64,000 bases of DNA from Carposina sasakii (taxonomy: Eukaryota > Arthropoda > Insecta > Lepidoptera > Carposinidae): the NCBI GenBank assembly GCA_014607495.2, contig CP053156.1, positions 6,262,001 to 6,326,000 on the forward strand, in the 5' to 3' direction. A program made the translations under genes and the position numbers. Shown here piece after piece: positions 24,191 to 36,380 of this stretch (positions are counted from its first letter, which is position 1; each line of letters starts with the position of its first letter). The notes beneath the pieces were generated by a model that saw only the letters and a list, made by a program, of their open reading frames with translations, was not told where the DNA came from and searched no databases.

Positions 24191-26614
24191 GCTCTATTTT
24201 TATTCACTCTTAATTCAATCAACACGTACAAAAAAGTAATTGAACGCTATCCCAGCCCCATCTTGCAAGTGAAACGTAATTTACCAATAATGTGTTTTTA
24301 TCCTTTCCTATAACATTTATGTACTATATCATGACTCTTAGTAGCAGTATCTCAAGGAACATAATGCTTTAAAACATGGGGCTTTATAGTTTGCGATATC
24401 GTTTCATTCACAATTTAAAGAGGTCGTCGCCACTGATAACGACTACGAGTACAATCACCGTATCCGTTGTATGAAAATTTAAGCTTCAGTTTGCATTCTG
24501 CACTTTATTCATACACGCATAAAGTTTAACAAATCCGTAATATAAACTTACTTTATATCAATGCATATCAAGGTACAGTTGTTCAAGTTTAATGCAACAA
24601 AACAATCGTACAACACTACAAATACAAGTTTCAAAAAGCAATTTAATCTTAAAAACACTCCTTATTAACAAATTTATCACAAATAAAAATACTATCAATG
24701 TAATTTCTAAGAAAAGCAAATAAGCAAGCAAATATGAGTAAGGAGGGTTGGCGTCAGGCAGGGCGCTGGTCATAAAATTAAATCAATAGTCAGGCTTGGC
24801 AATATAAGTTTTGAAAGAAACAACATTGCGCCAACCACATAAATGCCTAATGTGATAAAGATAGGAAGATGATGTGAAGTGAGTCAATGTCCATTATTTA
24901 TCTTCTTTACCTGTATTTACGCCAAGCCTGACTATTGATCTTCAATTAAAATGTTTGTTGACGATACGATAGTCTGCCTTTCCCTATGCCACGATGCGTG
25001 GCGGATACATTTGATATTCATTGATCAGATTCATTGACTGGTGGATATCACACGCGTCCGAGTGCAATTTGTGACGAATCTATATTGGATAAGACGATGT
25101 TTATTTTGATCCACATTATGTCTATGTTTTTCGAGTCCTGAAGACTTATTCCAAAAGCTGGAACAAGTATAATAAGATTTCAATGAAGCTCGTAATCAAA
25201 TTATTATTTCAACAATTCCCTAGTGGTACTATGTAAAAACTTACATTTACTTCTACATACATACATATATATACACACGGCTGTTCCCGATATTAAGTAG
25301 CTAGAATTGCAGGATCTTAAAAGAGATTCCACTAGTTTAGACTTGAATTCACATTTTAATTTTTTGAGGATTGTACACTTGAGATTACCTTAGTTGTTTG
25401 TTTAGGAATTCCCTGAATTCTTTATACTATTTAGAAAAAATTTACATTTGTGATTTCGATTTGAAAAAATTGTTGAATATTTAGGTTTTCTACAATGGTC
25501 CACATTCGTACCATTTCGATTAACATACTCTTTTTTAATATGTTGTAGTAGGTACTCAACGAAAGTTTTAGAAAGAGTCCTCTAAACAGTCTAAACTACT
25601 TTCTCTGTATGATATTTATATGTACTAGGATAGCAGAGAGCCCGAGTTCACTCCCAACACGTAATGCTTTCCCGCGGGACCTTTGGGGTTCTAATTGTGC
25701 CAGTTAGTTTTAACTAACGTGTGACAGTTACGACATGGGGACTGCGTTGGTGTCATATTTAACTCAGTATCAACGGCCTCAATAATAATATAAGCTGCAT
25801 TTAGATACCCCATTGTGCTTCTAAGATGAAGTAGCTAGAACTATAGGATCATGAAGGAGATCTTTCAAGCAAATTTAGTATTGAGGGGATAGATGTAGGT
25901 ACCTAAGTAAATGATCAATGACAAGTTGCAAGTTCATCGCCTAAGGGAATGCCCGTGTTCTTACGACATGCACAGAAGGAGATGCAGCTGATATTTCTAA
26001 TGAAAATTAACAGATTAACGTAAAAGGGAAAAACTACTCAAACTGATGAATCTGTAAAAACTTAACTTTCTCCGATATTTTTTTTACTATTGAATTGTAT
26101 CAGGCGTCACTATTCGGAAGTTCAAATCTCTATTGAGGGATCGCCCACCACCGGGCCCTATACCTATATATTTTTTACCATTATTTTCCCTGTCTGTTAA
26201 TCTAACGAAAGTGCAAGAATATGTCCATGTAACTGTCACGTATTTGCGACATAACTTCCAAATGCACATTTGGAACTCGGCTAGATATCTATGACAAGTT
26301 ACCTTTTATAATGTAAAGATCTCAGTATCATGAAAGGAATACCAAATAAAAAAGGTTATCTAAAAGTTGATTATAAAAAATTCCAACTTTTTTATCCGTA
26401 ATCAAAGAAGTATGTGCCTTCATTTTACTTCGACAGCTTTCAGGCAAGATACGGTTGATTGATGAATAATATATTATGAAAAACATAGTACGTATGACGT
26501 ATTTTTATTTTAAGTGATTAAACGCAGACCAAACAATACGTGTAATAGGTCCTTTGCCAAACAGGCAGGTTAATTATGAAATAAGTTAATATCCTAATTT
26601 TTTTTTTATTCCAG
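24191..26614. other. Intergenic stretch upstream of the NimA-like gene
   Basis: Contains an inverted family I piece (about 24700-24790), a short perfect inverted repeat (ATCAATAGTCAGGCTTGGC at 24782-24800 against its complement near 24921-24939), a family B fragment (25330-25560), an inverted family C copy (25830-26020) and a family F fragment (26095-26165). The acceptor TTTTTATTCCAG at 26614 shows that an upstream noncoding exon of the NimA-like gene must lie somewhere before it. Confidence 0.45.
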
Positions 26615-26703
26615 ATATCACAATAGAAAATGAACAGCGATAAAACTTAATTGGCTTAGACGTGTGTAAAATAAACAGTGTAAAAAAAAACGATAATAAA
26701 ATC

Positions 26704-26727
26704 ATGGAAAAACGAAAACTAACCTAA
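26704..26727 (+). promoter_or_regulatory. Short upstream ORF before the NimA-like start codon
   Basis: ATG GAA AAA ... ACC TAA encodes seven residues and ends two nucleotides before the main ATG at 26730, in the same exon. Such a uORF could lower or tune translation of the receptor by reinitiation. This is inference from position only. Confidence 0.4.
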
Positions 26728-26729
26728 AT

Positions 26730-29700
26730 ATGAGGGAGTGCTTGACCAGTGTGAGACGGATTTTAAAGTGGCAATTATGGTGGCTAACAGTGGTGGTGAT
26801 GGTAGCAGAGGTGGTGAGCTTGGATGGACCAAATGTGTGCATAGTGAAACAGAAGTACGTAAATACATTCATGTATTTCTAATGGTCAGATAACCTATAT
26901 GAAGGATAAAGTTGATGCTGTCACTAACTTGATCATGTTTTAGGGAAAGACCGCAAAAACCCCTCTATGGCAGTAGCCTTGTGGCGTGCCCTGAGGGAGG
27001 CCTACGTCCAACAGTGGACTGCAATAGGCTGAAGACGACACTTGAGTGCGACGCGTTCTGCACATACGTCACAACCGCAAAGAGCCTTCTCATCTGTTAT
27101 AGCAATGTCTTCTTGCGTAAAAAGATCCCATCGATTCTGAATGATGGACTGCCTTCATAGACTTCTTCTAATGTTAGCCATCAATATTTCTAGGTACAAC
27201 ATAACGAGGCGGGTGAAGTACCGCGCCCCGATGTCTGTGCGCACATACGAGTGGTGCTTCTCCATGCCGCCAAGATGCTCCCACTGGAAGACCGAGATGA
27301 GGGACCTGACCAGGCTGGAGGTTAGAAGCTTTCATATCCCCTTTACACTTGGATATTGCGCATATTTTATGACAACTGATAGTGATGATCATGGAAGTGG
27401 CATAACCGGTGATAAGAAAATTTTGCAACACTCATATACATGCCACTCCCATAACATTACTAGAGTTTCAATCTGTATTCATTACTGTCATAAATGATAC
27501 GCTATTCCTTGCTGGTATCTTTCCCTGGTCAATGCGGAATAAAAACATAGTCATAGAATGTAGAGAAAGGGGATTTGCCTGCAGTGGACATAGCTGATGG
27601 ACTATTCAATCATTACAATAGCCAATACAGAGCATGAACGGACCATTTAACTGATATATCAGTAAATAAATTGAACAGATAACTTCGAGGCGTGGCGTTA
27701 CCGGTGCGTTAAGTGGTTACCATTAACATATCGCTTTTATCTCAGTTTTTCTCGAACGCCGACATTACAATATTTTTAGTCTATGTACAATTCTATGACA
27801 AAAGTACGAAATAGATTTATATTTTTTTAGGCTAGATTGACAAGATCTACAATAACAATGTTCCCATCGAGGGTTCGCCCACCACCTGGCCCTACACCAT
27901 CCGCTGACCCTCGGATCTGCCGACTCATGGTCACGAACATGGAAATTTGAATTTCCGAATAGTGACGCCTGAGACAATTAAATAATAGTGTTACAGAATA
28001 CCAGAAGCTAGATTCGAAATCGTTATGAGAAATGGTACCGAATGTATAAATAAAAATGTAATGGAAAGTAGTATCTTAGGATGCCGATATAGCTGCACTC
28101 AGGGCTCATAAATTCCTACGAAAGGTTACAATCTATGGGCATTTGATTTGATTTATTTTCAAAGTGATACTTACTTCACAAATATCACTTATTTGCTAAC
28201 CTTTCGCAACATAAAAAACGCTCCAGGCAACCATATAATAGTCAATTTCCTATAAGATAAGGCTGACTAATATAAAAATATACTCACTTTAGTACTTACT
28301 TAAAATAAACTTTTACTTGCATTTTAATGCATAATCAATCCTCTAGTTTCATAACTATTACCAAAATTGTACATATAACGAAAAAAAACTATGGTATACT
28401 TTTATCTACTTACTACTTTACAACTTGTTTACATAATTTTCACCACAGATATTTATTTGTATTTCAGACAGACGAACGAGAAGCCGAAGTTTCGGTCTGC
28501 TGCCCAGGGTATAAGATGAAGGATGTGGCCTGTGTGCCGATCTGTCCTAACGGGAAGACAGGGCATGGCTGTTCAGAAGGTAATCGATGGCAAAAACGTA
28601 TGCTATTTAAAGGCTCCTTCATAAAATTTTATGTTAATGCATATCCAGTAGAATTTCCAACCCCTTTGATTTGAGAAAAAGTAAATGTTCCATAAGTAAC
28701 TAGAACCAAACATACGTAGCACATAGTTGTAGTAACTGTGAAGATGAAGTAATTTCTGAAGATAATATAGGTACAAACTCTAGCTTATCTAAGAAGATAA
28801 GAGCTAGCTTGAAGCTGTAAGATGACTTCTAAATTATATTTAAAAAAAATACATTATGTTCCTTTGTTGTGGTAATAAATAAAAACGTTTCAAATTTTGG
28901 ATATCTTTAATACTCACTTATAGTAAAGCTATCAAACATTTAATTAATCAAACTCTTTCAGATTGTCCACCAAATAAGTGGGGTCCGAATTGTGTGAACG
29001 ACTGTGTTAGCTGCAACGGTAAGGGAAGATGCTCACCCATTTCAGGGGAATGCCATTGTCAGGAGGGTTGGCAAGGTGAGAGGTAAGTCTGGTCCATCTG
29101 AACTTATACCTTTAGTATAGTTATTTTATACTCTTTTAGAAATCTCTTTAGGACTTCTAGAACTTGAGATACTCTTGAGATATTTTAGAATGTTTACTGT
29201 GTATAATGAAGAATAAAGAATTTATATTATTTTGTAGGCAGACGACAAATAATGGAAAAAGAAACAAAAGATCTTCGCTAATAACTTTATATTAAATGGT
29301 TGGCTGGAAGAAATCTCTGTTAGAGATAAGCTCGCCTTTGTACATTATCTTATAAAATATTATATCTTGTGTGTTTTTTTTCTGTATACAATAAAGAATA
29401 TAGAATATAGAAAAGAGTGTGTCAGAGATAACGTTACGATAAAGTCATAGTTTGGTAGTACCTACTGTAAAATATCATTACTTGCTTTCTGCGATTATTG
29501 TGACATATATCCAAAAGAAGAATATATTTTGTATATATTTATATTCATTTTATTTCTTTTTCAGATGTGAAACACGCATGACTACTACAAGTACCGCGGC
29601 ACCTACTACAACAGAATTACTAACAACTAAAATGACTACTAAAACTACCTACCCACCTACAACTGTATCTTCAACCACTACCACCAAATCTACAATAATA

Positions 29701-32158
29701 GAAACCACAACCAGTATCCATACAATACCCACAAGCAAATCAACATTAAAAACAACATCAAAACCTCCTCTACATATATTAAGAGGTACACTTGGATATT
29801 CAAGAGAAGATATAGAAATAGCAACAGAATCGTCGATAATTGAAACAGTCGCAAAAAGTGGAACAAATATAGCTTTAACTACTCCTGCAACGGTATTCTT
29901 TTCATCGAGCCTGAGTACGCCAAGAATGATCTCTAATAATATCTATAATTCCACTTTACGTGTATCAACATTACCTGGAATATCTCCATTGAACACAAAG
30001 GTTATGCCTTTTCTAACAACAGCTTTGATAACGATCTCTCAGAATAGTAAAATATATACTCCTTCCACATCTACTATGATGACTACTAAAAAGACAACAA
30101 CAATGGAACCAACAACAATCGAAACTACCAAGAGACCAGAAGTTACACATAAAACCTCCACAACTATCAAGTTCAAACCAAAAGAGATATGGATTAAACC
30201 AGCACAAAAAGGTGAATCTACAGTCACTGAAACTAAAGTTAAACCACTTCATGAGGTACCACAACTTAAATCCAGAACTCCTAGCAGAAAGGAGCTTACA
30301 TCTGTCACTACACCGAAGACCATTATTGTATCTATAATCCCTACTTCGGTATCTTATACGACTTTTAAGAAATTGTCGCTAACAACTGCGTCATATGCAA
30401 ATACCTGGCAGAAGGATAACGTAACTTCAAAGCCTTATAACAAAACAACGACTAGAGGATTCAGCCCAACTTTTTCTACTTCAAAACCTGTAACTATAAA
30501 AGTTTTAAATAAGTTTTCATCTCATGCCAATTCAACAACGATGATCCCTTCATCTTTTCGAAATGTAACTACACCTGTGTCACGTAGACCATTAGATGGA
30601 TATACAAGATTACCTTCACCTGTATTGCGAAATACAACTAACAGCATGTCCAGCACGCAGAATGTGACTAGCACCAAATTAGATATATCTAGTTTCCTAA
30701 CCACTGCTATACCTTCAACTAACAAGATACAACTCTTCCGAGATCAAAAGATCATAACAAGCACTATTCATCCAACGACTTCAGTGAATGCATCGACGTC
30801 AACAACAGAAAAAGCTACAAGTCCTATTAAAAATGTTACAGTTGAGCCGAGAGATAAAGCTACTGACAAAAGTAAAACAAAAGATATAAAAATAAATGCA
30901 AATATAACAGTTAAGAATGAAGTTATGAAGACTAATGTTACTAAAAGGAATATAACTGGTGTGTCTAATACTAAAACTAATTCAATAACTACAGTAGATC
31001 CAGTAGTAGATGAAGAAACGTTTCCTATTTTGACAGAACCTGAGCATATCACTGCAGTGATGGGAGATAAAGGCACGAGCTCGTCTTCTATTGACCTGGT
31101 ATCAGTTCTGAGTATCGCTGGCGGTGTCATGATGTCCGTCATTACGGTGGCGGTGATCATCGTCATGATAGAGAGATGCAAGAAACCTAGATACGAAGAT
31201 GTGAGGAAGTTCAACGACATTAATATGCAAGTTATGATTGATAATCACGATCGACCACCGCCACCGTATATGAGGAGCATTTTTCATACACCTTTGCCTG
31301 GTAAGTTCCAGTGAAAGTCTCCTTGTCATTTATATTGTAATGCTTGTCATCATCCTTTTATTATACCATCAGCACACACTTCTACGATCTAGTTTGTATA
31401 AATAATGTGTGCGTTCCCATTGAGGGTCCACGTTGGAATTTTCAACTTTAGAAATGGTTCTCAAACTATAAATATCACCACCTACCATTCATCCAACTCT
31501 CTACTGAGCAAATTATTCTCTTATAAGACTATTTCAACACATTGCACATCGGCCCATTAGCTCAGTTGGTTAGAGCGTCGTGCTAATAACGCGAAGGTCG
31601 CGGGTTCGATCCCCTCATGGGCCACTTATTTTTTTGTATTATTTTTTGATTTTTTTTTTCTTTTTAGATCCACCCACTGAGAAATGTCATTACCAACCCA
31701 TTTCGACTTTAGATAGAAATCTTAAACAATTCATGAGGCCTGTAGTTGTGCAACCAATATCTCCAATGATGTTGGAAAACTTTCGAGGTATCACATTATG
31801 TACATTTATTATTTTTGCTTAAAATGTAGAATTAAATTTGCTTTGTATTTTAACTTTAATTTTATTAATTACAGAAATTCTAGAGTGTCATTATGACCAC
31901 TTACCGAGAAGAAACAATGAAATCGGAACTTTACAAGCACGCTGCTCTACAACGCCATCTTTTAATCATAGCGGTGAACTATGTTGTCGTTCAGTAACCG
32001 ACTCAACCATAGAAGCTTTGAAATGTGAAGCGCAATTGGAGGTCATCGACAATACGACTTCGGAACCTTTGTACGCAGAAATTCCTTGTTGGAGGCCTCC
32101 ATCGGAGCATGCCGTAGAAATTGTTAATATTAATGGAGAAGCAGTGACAGAATTATGA
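26730..32158 (+). CDS. NimA: NimA-like receptor: EMI domain, EGF module, mucin stalk, membrane segment, tyrosine-motif tail
   Basis: Coding exons: 26730-26854, 27194-27320, 28468-28579, 28962-29082, 29565-31300, 31668-31787 and 31875-32158 (stop). All phases join and the total is 2625 nt, 874 aa. Residues 1-31 are a signal peptide (hydrophobic WQLWWLTVVVMVAEVVS). NVCIVKQKYN ... YEWCFSMPPRCSHWK ... VCCPGYKMKD is an EMI domain ending in the CCxGY Nimrod signature. Two Draper-type cysteine modules follow (GHGCSE, then WGPNCVNDCVSCNGKGRCSP). Residues about 165-670 are Thr/Ser-rich with many N-glycosylation sites, a mucin-like stalk. A membrane helix (about 675-698) is followed by a 176-residue tail with PPPPY, YQPI, YDHL and YAEI. 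EMI plus NIM plus membrane segment is the NimA layout, so a role in phagocytosis by blood cells is inferred. The donor of exon 2 (GTTAGA) is weak. The long mucin stalk is not something I remember from Drosophila NimA. Confidence 0.85.
31551..31624 (+). tRNA. tRNA-Ile(AAT): tRNA-Ile (anticodon AAT)
   Basis: The acceptor arm GGCCCAT pairs with ATGGGCC, followed by discriminator A. The D arm is GCTC...GAGC. The anticodon arm TCGTG / loop CTAATAA / CGCGA puts AAT at positions 34-36. The T arm loop is TTCGATC, with one mismatch in the stem. A box TAGCTCAGTTGG and B box GGTTCGATCCC are present. A run of seven T (31629-31635) serves as a Pol III terminator. The gene lies in intron 5 of the NimA-like gene in the same direction, 43 nt before exon 6. 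Confidence 0.95.
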
Positions 32159-32369
32159 CCTGGGAAGTGAGATAGTCAATTTACTCTACAACACGTGTAC
32201 TAGAGTTATTTTTAGTCAATGTGAAACTTAGTGTCTAGATTAATTAATAGATGGCGCTTAATTACATTTTTTAACCTCTTGTCGAGATAAGTAATTGGAT
32301 AAACCAAAGAGATAAGTTAATTAATTAAGATAAGTAAGTATTTAATTATATTGTAAGAGTTTACTGCTG

Positions 32370-32375
32370 AATAAA
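32370..32375 (+). terminator. Poly(A) signal AATAAA of the NimA-like gene
   Basis: The hexamer lies about 210 nt after the stop codon, in CTGAATAAATATGC, on the coding strand. Confidence 0.55.
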
Positions 32376-33016
32376 TATGCAAAATAATAGAGGTTTAAAT
32401 TATTTACCTAGAATATATCGCCATTATTATTTAGGTAGTAGGTACCTATGTCACGCATATTTTTTTTTTGTTATTGATGGTAGCTTAGGTACACAATAAA
32501 ATATATGATTTCGTAGAAACAGATAACCAGAAGGTCAGTAAGCATCCGAAGTTTGTAAACATTATTCACGACCACAATTATAATTTATTTGTAAATAAGT
32601 CAATAAATCGCAGAGGCCAGAAGCGAAATAAAATCAGCAAGGGATGTGTTTATTAAAAAAATGTGATGCATAAAACTTCTTAATACCTAGGTAAATTACA
32701 AATATTAATAGGTAAACCAGTCCCCCCTATCATTATTCCTCTACTCGTATGCCGCTATGCACGAGTAATAAACGAGTTAGGAACTCCTTTATGATCCTGC
32801 ATCGGGAACACACTCGTAATATCCACCTACCTACCTACGAGTATGTATGATGAAATGAGCCTAGATATTTAATAGCTTCATGAGCACGAGCATTTTTTGG
32901 TTTAATTGTTCGTGAACTCACATAAGTGGGTACTTTATACAATTCCCTGCTTTACATAGAGCTACTTGTAATTATGGTAAGTAGATAAATGTAGTTTTCT
33001 TACATATCTGCGATCG
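32376..33016. other. Spacer, nothing recognised
   Basis: AT-rich sequence after the NimA-like gene with no coding exon, RNA gene or repeat family that I could identify. Confidence 0.4.
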
Positions 33017-33550
33017 GCTTAGTAGTCGATTCGCACGAAATTCGTTTGCACGAACGTGCCAAACTACCCCTTTAAAAATAATATAATTTTAGTAGGCGTT
33101 TCGCCCGAATGTATTGTAATCTATGTACTAATTTATACTAAACGCCTACTAAAATAATATTCTCTATTGAGGGATCGCCCGCCACCGGGCCCTATACCCT
33201 CCGCTGACCCTCGGATCTGCCTACTCATGATCACGAACACAATACACTACAGTCGCAACGAGAAGCCAGATCCAAGCACCTAGCATGCAACCATAAATAC
33301 ATAGCTGCTAATCCGAAAACCAATTAAAATTTTAATCGACATATGTTTCGCCAACACCCGTGGCATCATCAGGATTAGTTTTCCATGTTAGTTCTATCTA
33401 CCGAACCCTGATTCATGACATTCCTGAGTTGTTTAGGAATTCTTCATACTATCTGGAAAAATAAAAATGTGAATTAAAATAATATTATTTTAGAAAGGGG
33501 TCGATTAGCACGTTTGTGCGAACAAATTTCGTGCGAATCGACTACTAACC
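33017..33550. mobile_element. Composite palindromic element interrupted by family F and B pieces
   Basis: TTAGTAGTCGATTCGCACGA at 33019 onward is inverted at 33527-33548, with about 70 bp of arm at roughly 85% identity. Inside the left half a second hairpin (TAGTAGGCGTTT / AAACGCCTACTA, 33090-33151) occurs. An inverted family F copy (33165-33385) and a family B fragment (33421-33475) fill the centre. This is best read as a palindromic MITE that received later insertions. Confidence 0.55.
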
Positions 33551-33738
33551 CCTGCGATCAAGGCGCGGCGATCCAACTTTATGAGCAGAATTTGAAATGA
33601 TTATTAAGTACTTTTGTAAAATTTATACAACTCCGCTAAAACTTCTAGGTTTTGTGATTTATACATTTCTTAGTATTCGCAATTTATTAAAGTTACCAAA
33701 AACATAATTTATTCTTTTACCTACCTGAAATATTATTA

Positions 33739-34003
33739 TACAGAGTGTAACAGAAAGGGTATGTTAAGCGAAAAGCTGTATAAATAGCCCACTATAGAGA
33801 ACTTATTCCCAAAATTTGAGACTCGAAATCACATTTTTAATTTTCAAGATTGTATGAAAATTCCTGAGATATAAAAAAATTCTCCATACAATCGGGAAAA
33901 ATAAACATCTGATTTCGGATCTCAAATTTTGTGGATAGGTTCTCTATAGTGGGCTATTTACATAGCTTTTCACTTAACATACCCTTTTTGTTACACCCTG
34001 TAT
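33739..34003. mobile_element. MITE family B, full copy
   Basis: TACAGAGTGTAACAGAAAGG and GTATGTTAAGCGAAAAGC at the left are inverted against GCTTTTCACTTAACATACCC and TTTTTGTTACACCCTGTA at the right. It is strongly similar throughout to the copy at 15200-15463. Confidence 0.85.
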
Positions 34004-34215
34004 AAGGACTTATCACAACATTCGGAAGATGATATCTACCTACAAATTACAGAAACCTAAGTAAACCTTGGCATTGTGTCCTGGAAGCTCATCTAATACT
34101 TTATTCCCTCGTCAGTGACCTAATGAAGGCAGCTAGGAATATAGAACAGAGACGCAGTATTACAATAATGGAAATTATTGTGACAGAGAGGACCAAAGAT
34201 GGTATGTTCCTACCT

Positions 34216-34618
34216 ATACATGATGTTTTTTGGTCGTCAACGTTCCCTACAAAACTACGGAATCTAGACATCATCACGATCATTATTCTCCATGGAAGCA
34301 TACATGGGAAGTGTCTGGTTCCCAAGATATTAGGGTCCAAAGTTGAGTAAATAGACTGCGTTTTTCTGCATAAATGCACATAGACGCGCGTAGCAAGATT
34401 TTTTCACGTGAAATAATTAATATCTGTCTATGAAAAAACTAGCATAAACAATGGACACTATAAATTTCGCCCGGTCAAGTAATTAATTATTTTTTTCAAA
34501 AAAGTTTACATCATTTCCCAGCATTTTTATGGCATAAACTTACTTTATTTGATGTATAGAATAGTTACGTATCCTTCGAAACGGTGGCAACGAAAAAACA
34601 TCCTGTTATCCTGTATAA
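34216..34618 (+). mobile_element. MITE family A, near-full copy
   Basis: The left end is diverged (TACATGATGTTTTTTGG). The body has GTCAACGTTCCCTACAAAAC, TTAGGGTCCAAAGTTGAGTA and GCATAAACTTACTTTATTTG. The right end reads CGAAAAAACATCCTGTTATC, with a short duplicated CCTGTTAT. Confidence 0.75.
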
Positions 34619-34724
34619 TAAGAACTCTGAACCCAGGTCTGTGTTGACGCCACTAGCTTTGACATAAAGATGTCTTGAAGGTTGATTTATATAATTTTAT
34701 TTATTGACTTGGCACTGATTATTA

Positions 34725-36380
34725 AAGTCAGGCCCCGCTGTGATAAACGTGGCTGTGGGATCTCCCTTAGGACTCTGCAGTTCTGGCTACCCCCATTTCG
34801 GGAACATAGCCGCCTTTGTAACAATTTACGTCACCTAAAAACAAAGTTTAGTCACCGATTCATAATCACAAGGTTAGATGTATTTACCATCACTCGCAGT
34901 AAAACGTAAACTGACTTAGTTTCCAATATTAAATTCGATTCACTTAAGCGGCCGATAGACTATCAGATTTGTGTGAATAACTTCTCCTCTAGGACTCATT
35001 CGCCTTAGGACAGTATGAAGAATTTCTAAACAACTCAGGAATTATCATACCGTCTTGAAATATAAACAATTGACTTGAAGCGTGCTCTGGGGGAGGCCTA
35101 CGTCCAGCAGTGAACTGCAATAGGCTGACGAAGTACCCCTGTTTTACAGCCTGTAGAGATATTCCACGCTGATGTATCAATAATGATGCTAACTATGATC
35201 TACTGATGTACCTACATGGATCAGAATCTTGAGAAGATACCTTTTGGACTACTCGCGATCTGTCAGTGTATAGGATGCTTAACACTAGTAGGTATGAGAG
35301 TAGGTATGTATTATCTCATCACATCGATTCCTTTGAATGGGTGACAGATCAGAAGCTCCCGGAATTAGGGTACCTTTGACTGTAAATAAACCTTTTCTTA
35401 CCTCACAAGGAAGTAACATGGAACTAACATGAAACGGTGTATCTTGAACTGCAGAAACATAAGGATGTCACACTAACGTTTATCTCCACTTGCATTGGAT
35501 TAATTTAAAATAAGGCACTCAATGCTAAGTTATTTACAGATACTTGCAAGTGTGTTTTAGTTAGGATTCATCATCATCAGGCTATTGCAGTCCACTGCTG
35601 GACGTAGGCCTCCCCCAGGGCACACGACAAAACTGCCATGGGGGGTATTAGCCTCACCACGCTGGACAGGCAGGTTGGTCACCGCAGTTTGTATTTTGGA
35701 CTATGTTGTCAACACGGTAGGAGCTGTTGCCCACCTCCCGGAAACCCTTAATATAACATATAACATACTATTAACTTTAGAATTGTTAGGCTTTGATACA
35801 CACAGGGTGCCATGTCAGTCAAGGTATGTCCTAACTTGATGACATGAACTTGAAAATAAAATCACAACATACGGAACCATTTCCAAAAAATCCTTATAAT
35901 ATAAGCGCACACAAAACAATTCAACCAGCTTAAAAACAAACACAAATCTCAGTGTCTGTTTATTCGCGGTACTGACAAGTCGAACTAACTTGTGTGGACC
36001 ACTGGAACCGTATGTAAGTATTATGTCATTCTTATTATCGTGTGGCCTTAGACTCATAGGTCAGAATCGACCAAGATGTTAAGATATGTCAATCGTTTTG
36101 TTTGGAATACTTTATAGCCTGGTATTACCAATGACTAGGTAGGTATACATGTTTTTTTTGTGTGGCCAATTCCCAAATAAATAAATTTGAATTTGAATTT
36201 GAAGTGGCATTTAAATGAGGTTTGATTCCTGGTTGCGGCAAATTTTCGTGTCGTATTTGTGCTGATAATTTTTAGCGACATTTTTTCTTAAGTAATAGAG
36301 GTCGTATGATGATATATATTATAATATCTATGTATACCTATAGCTAAAATTACTTAGTTACTTCCTTTCATAACAATTTA
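34725..36380. other. Repeat-rich spacer without genes
   Basis: Holds a family C piece (34725-34830), a family B fragment (35017-35080), a LINE-tail fragment (35085-35130), a second LINE-tail copy (35565-35760) and a truncated LINE 3' end with TTTGAATTTGAATTTGAA (36165-36216). No coding exon was recognised. Confidence 0.5.

Noticed and set aside
30013..31220. Minus-strand open frames across the NimA mucin exon
   Set aside because: They result from the Thr/Ser-rich codon use of the plus-strand gene. The plus frame continues through a membrane helix with correct splice borders.
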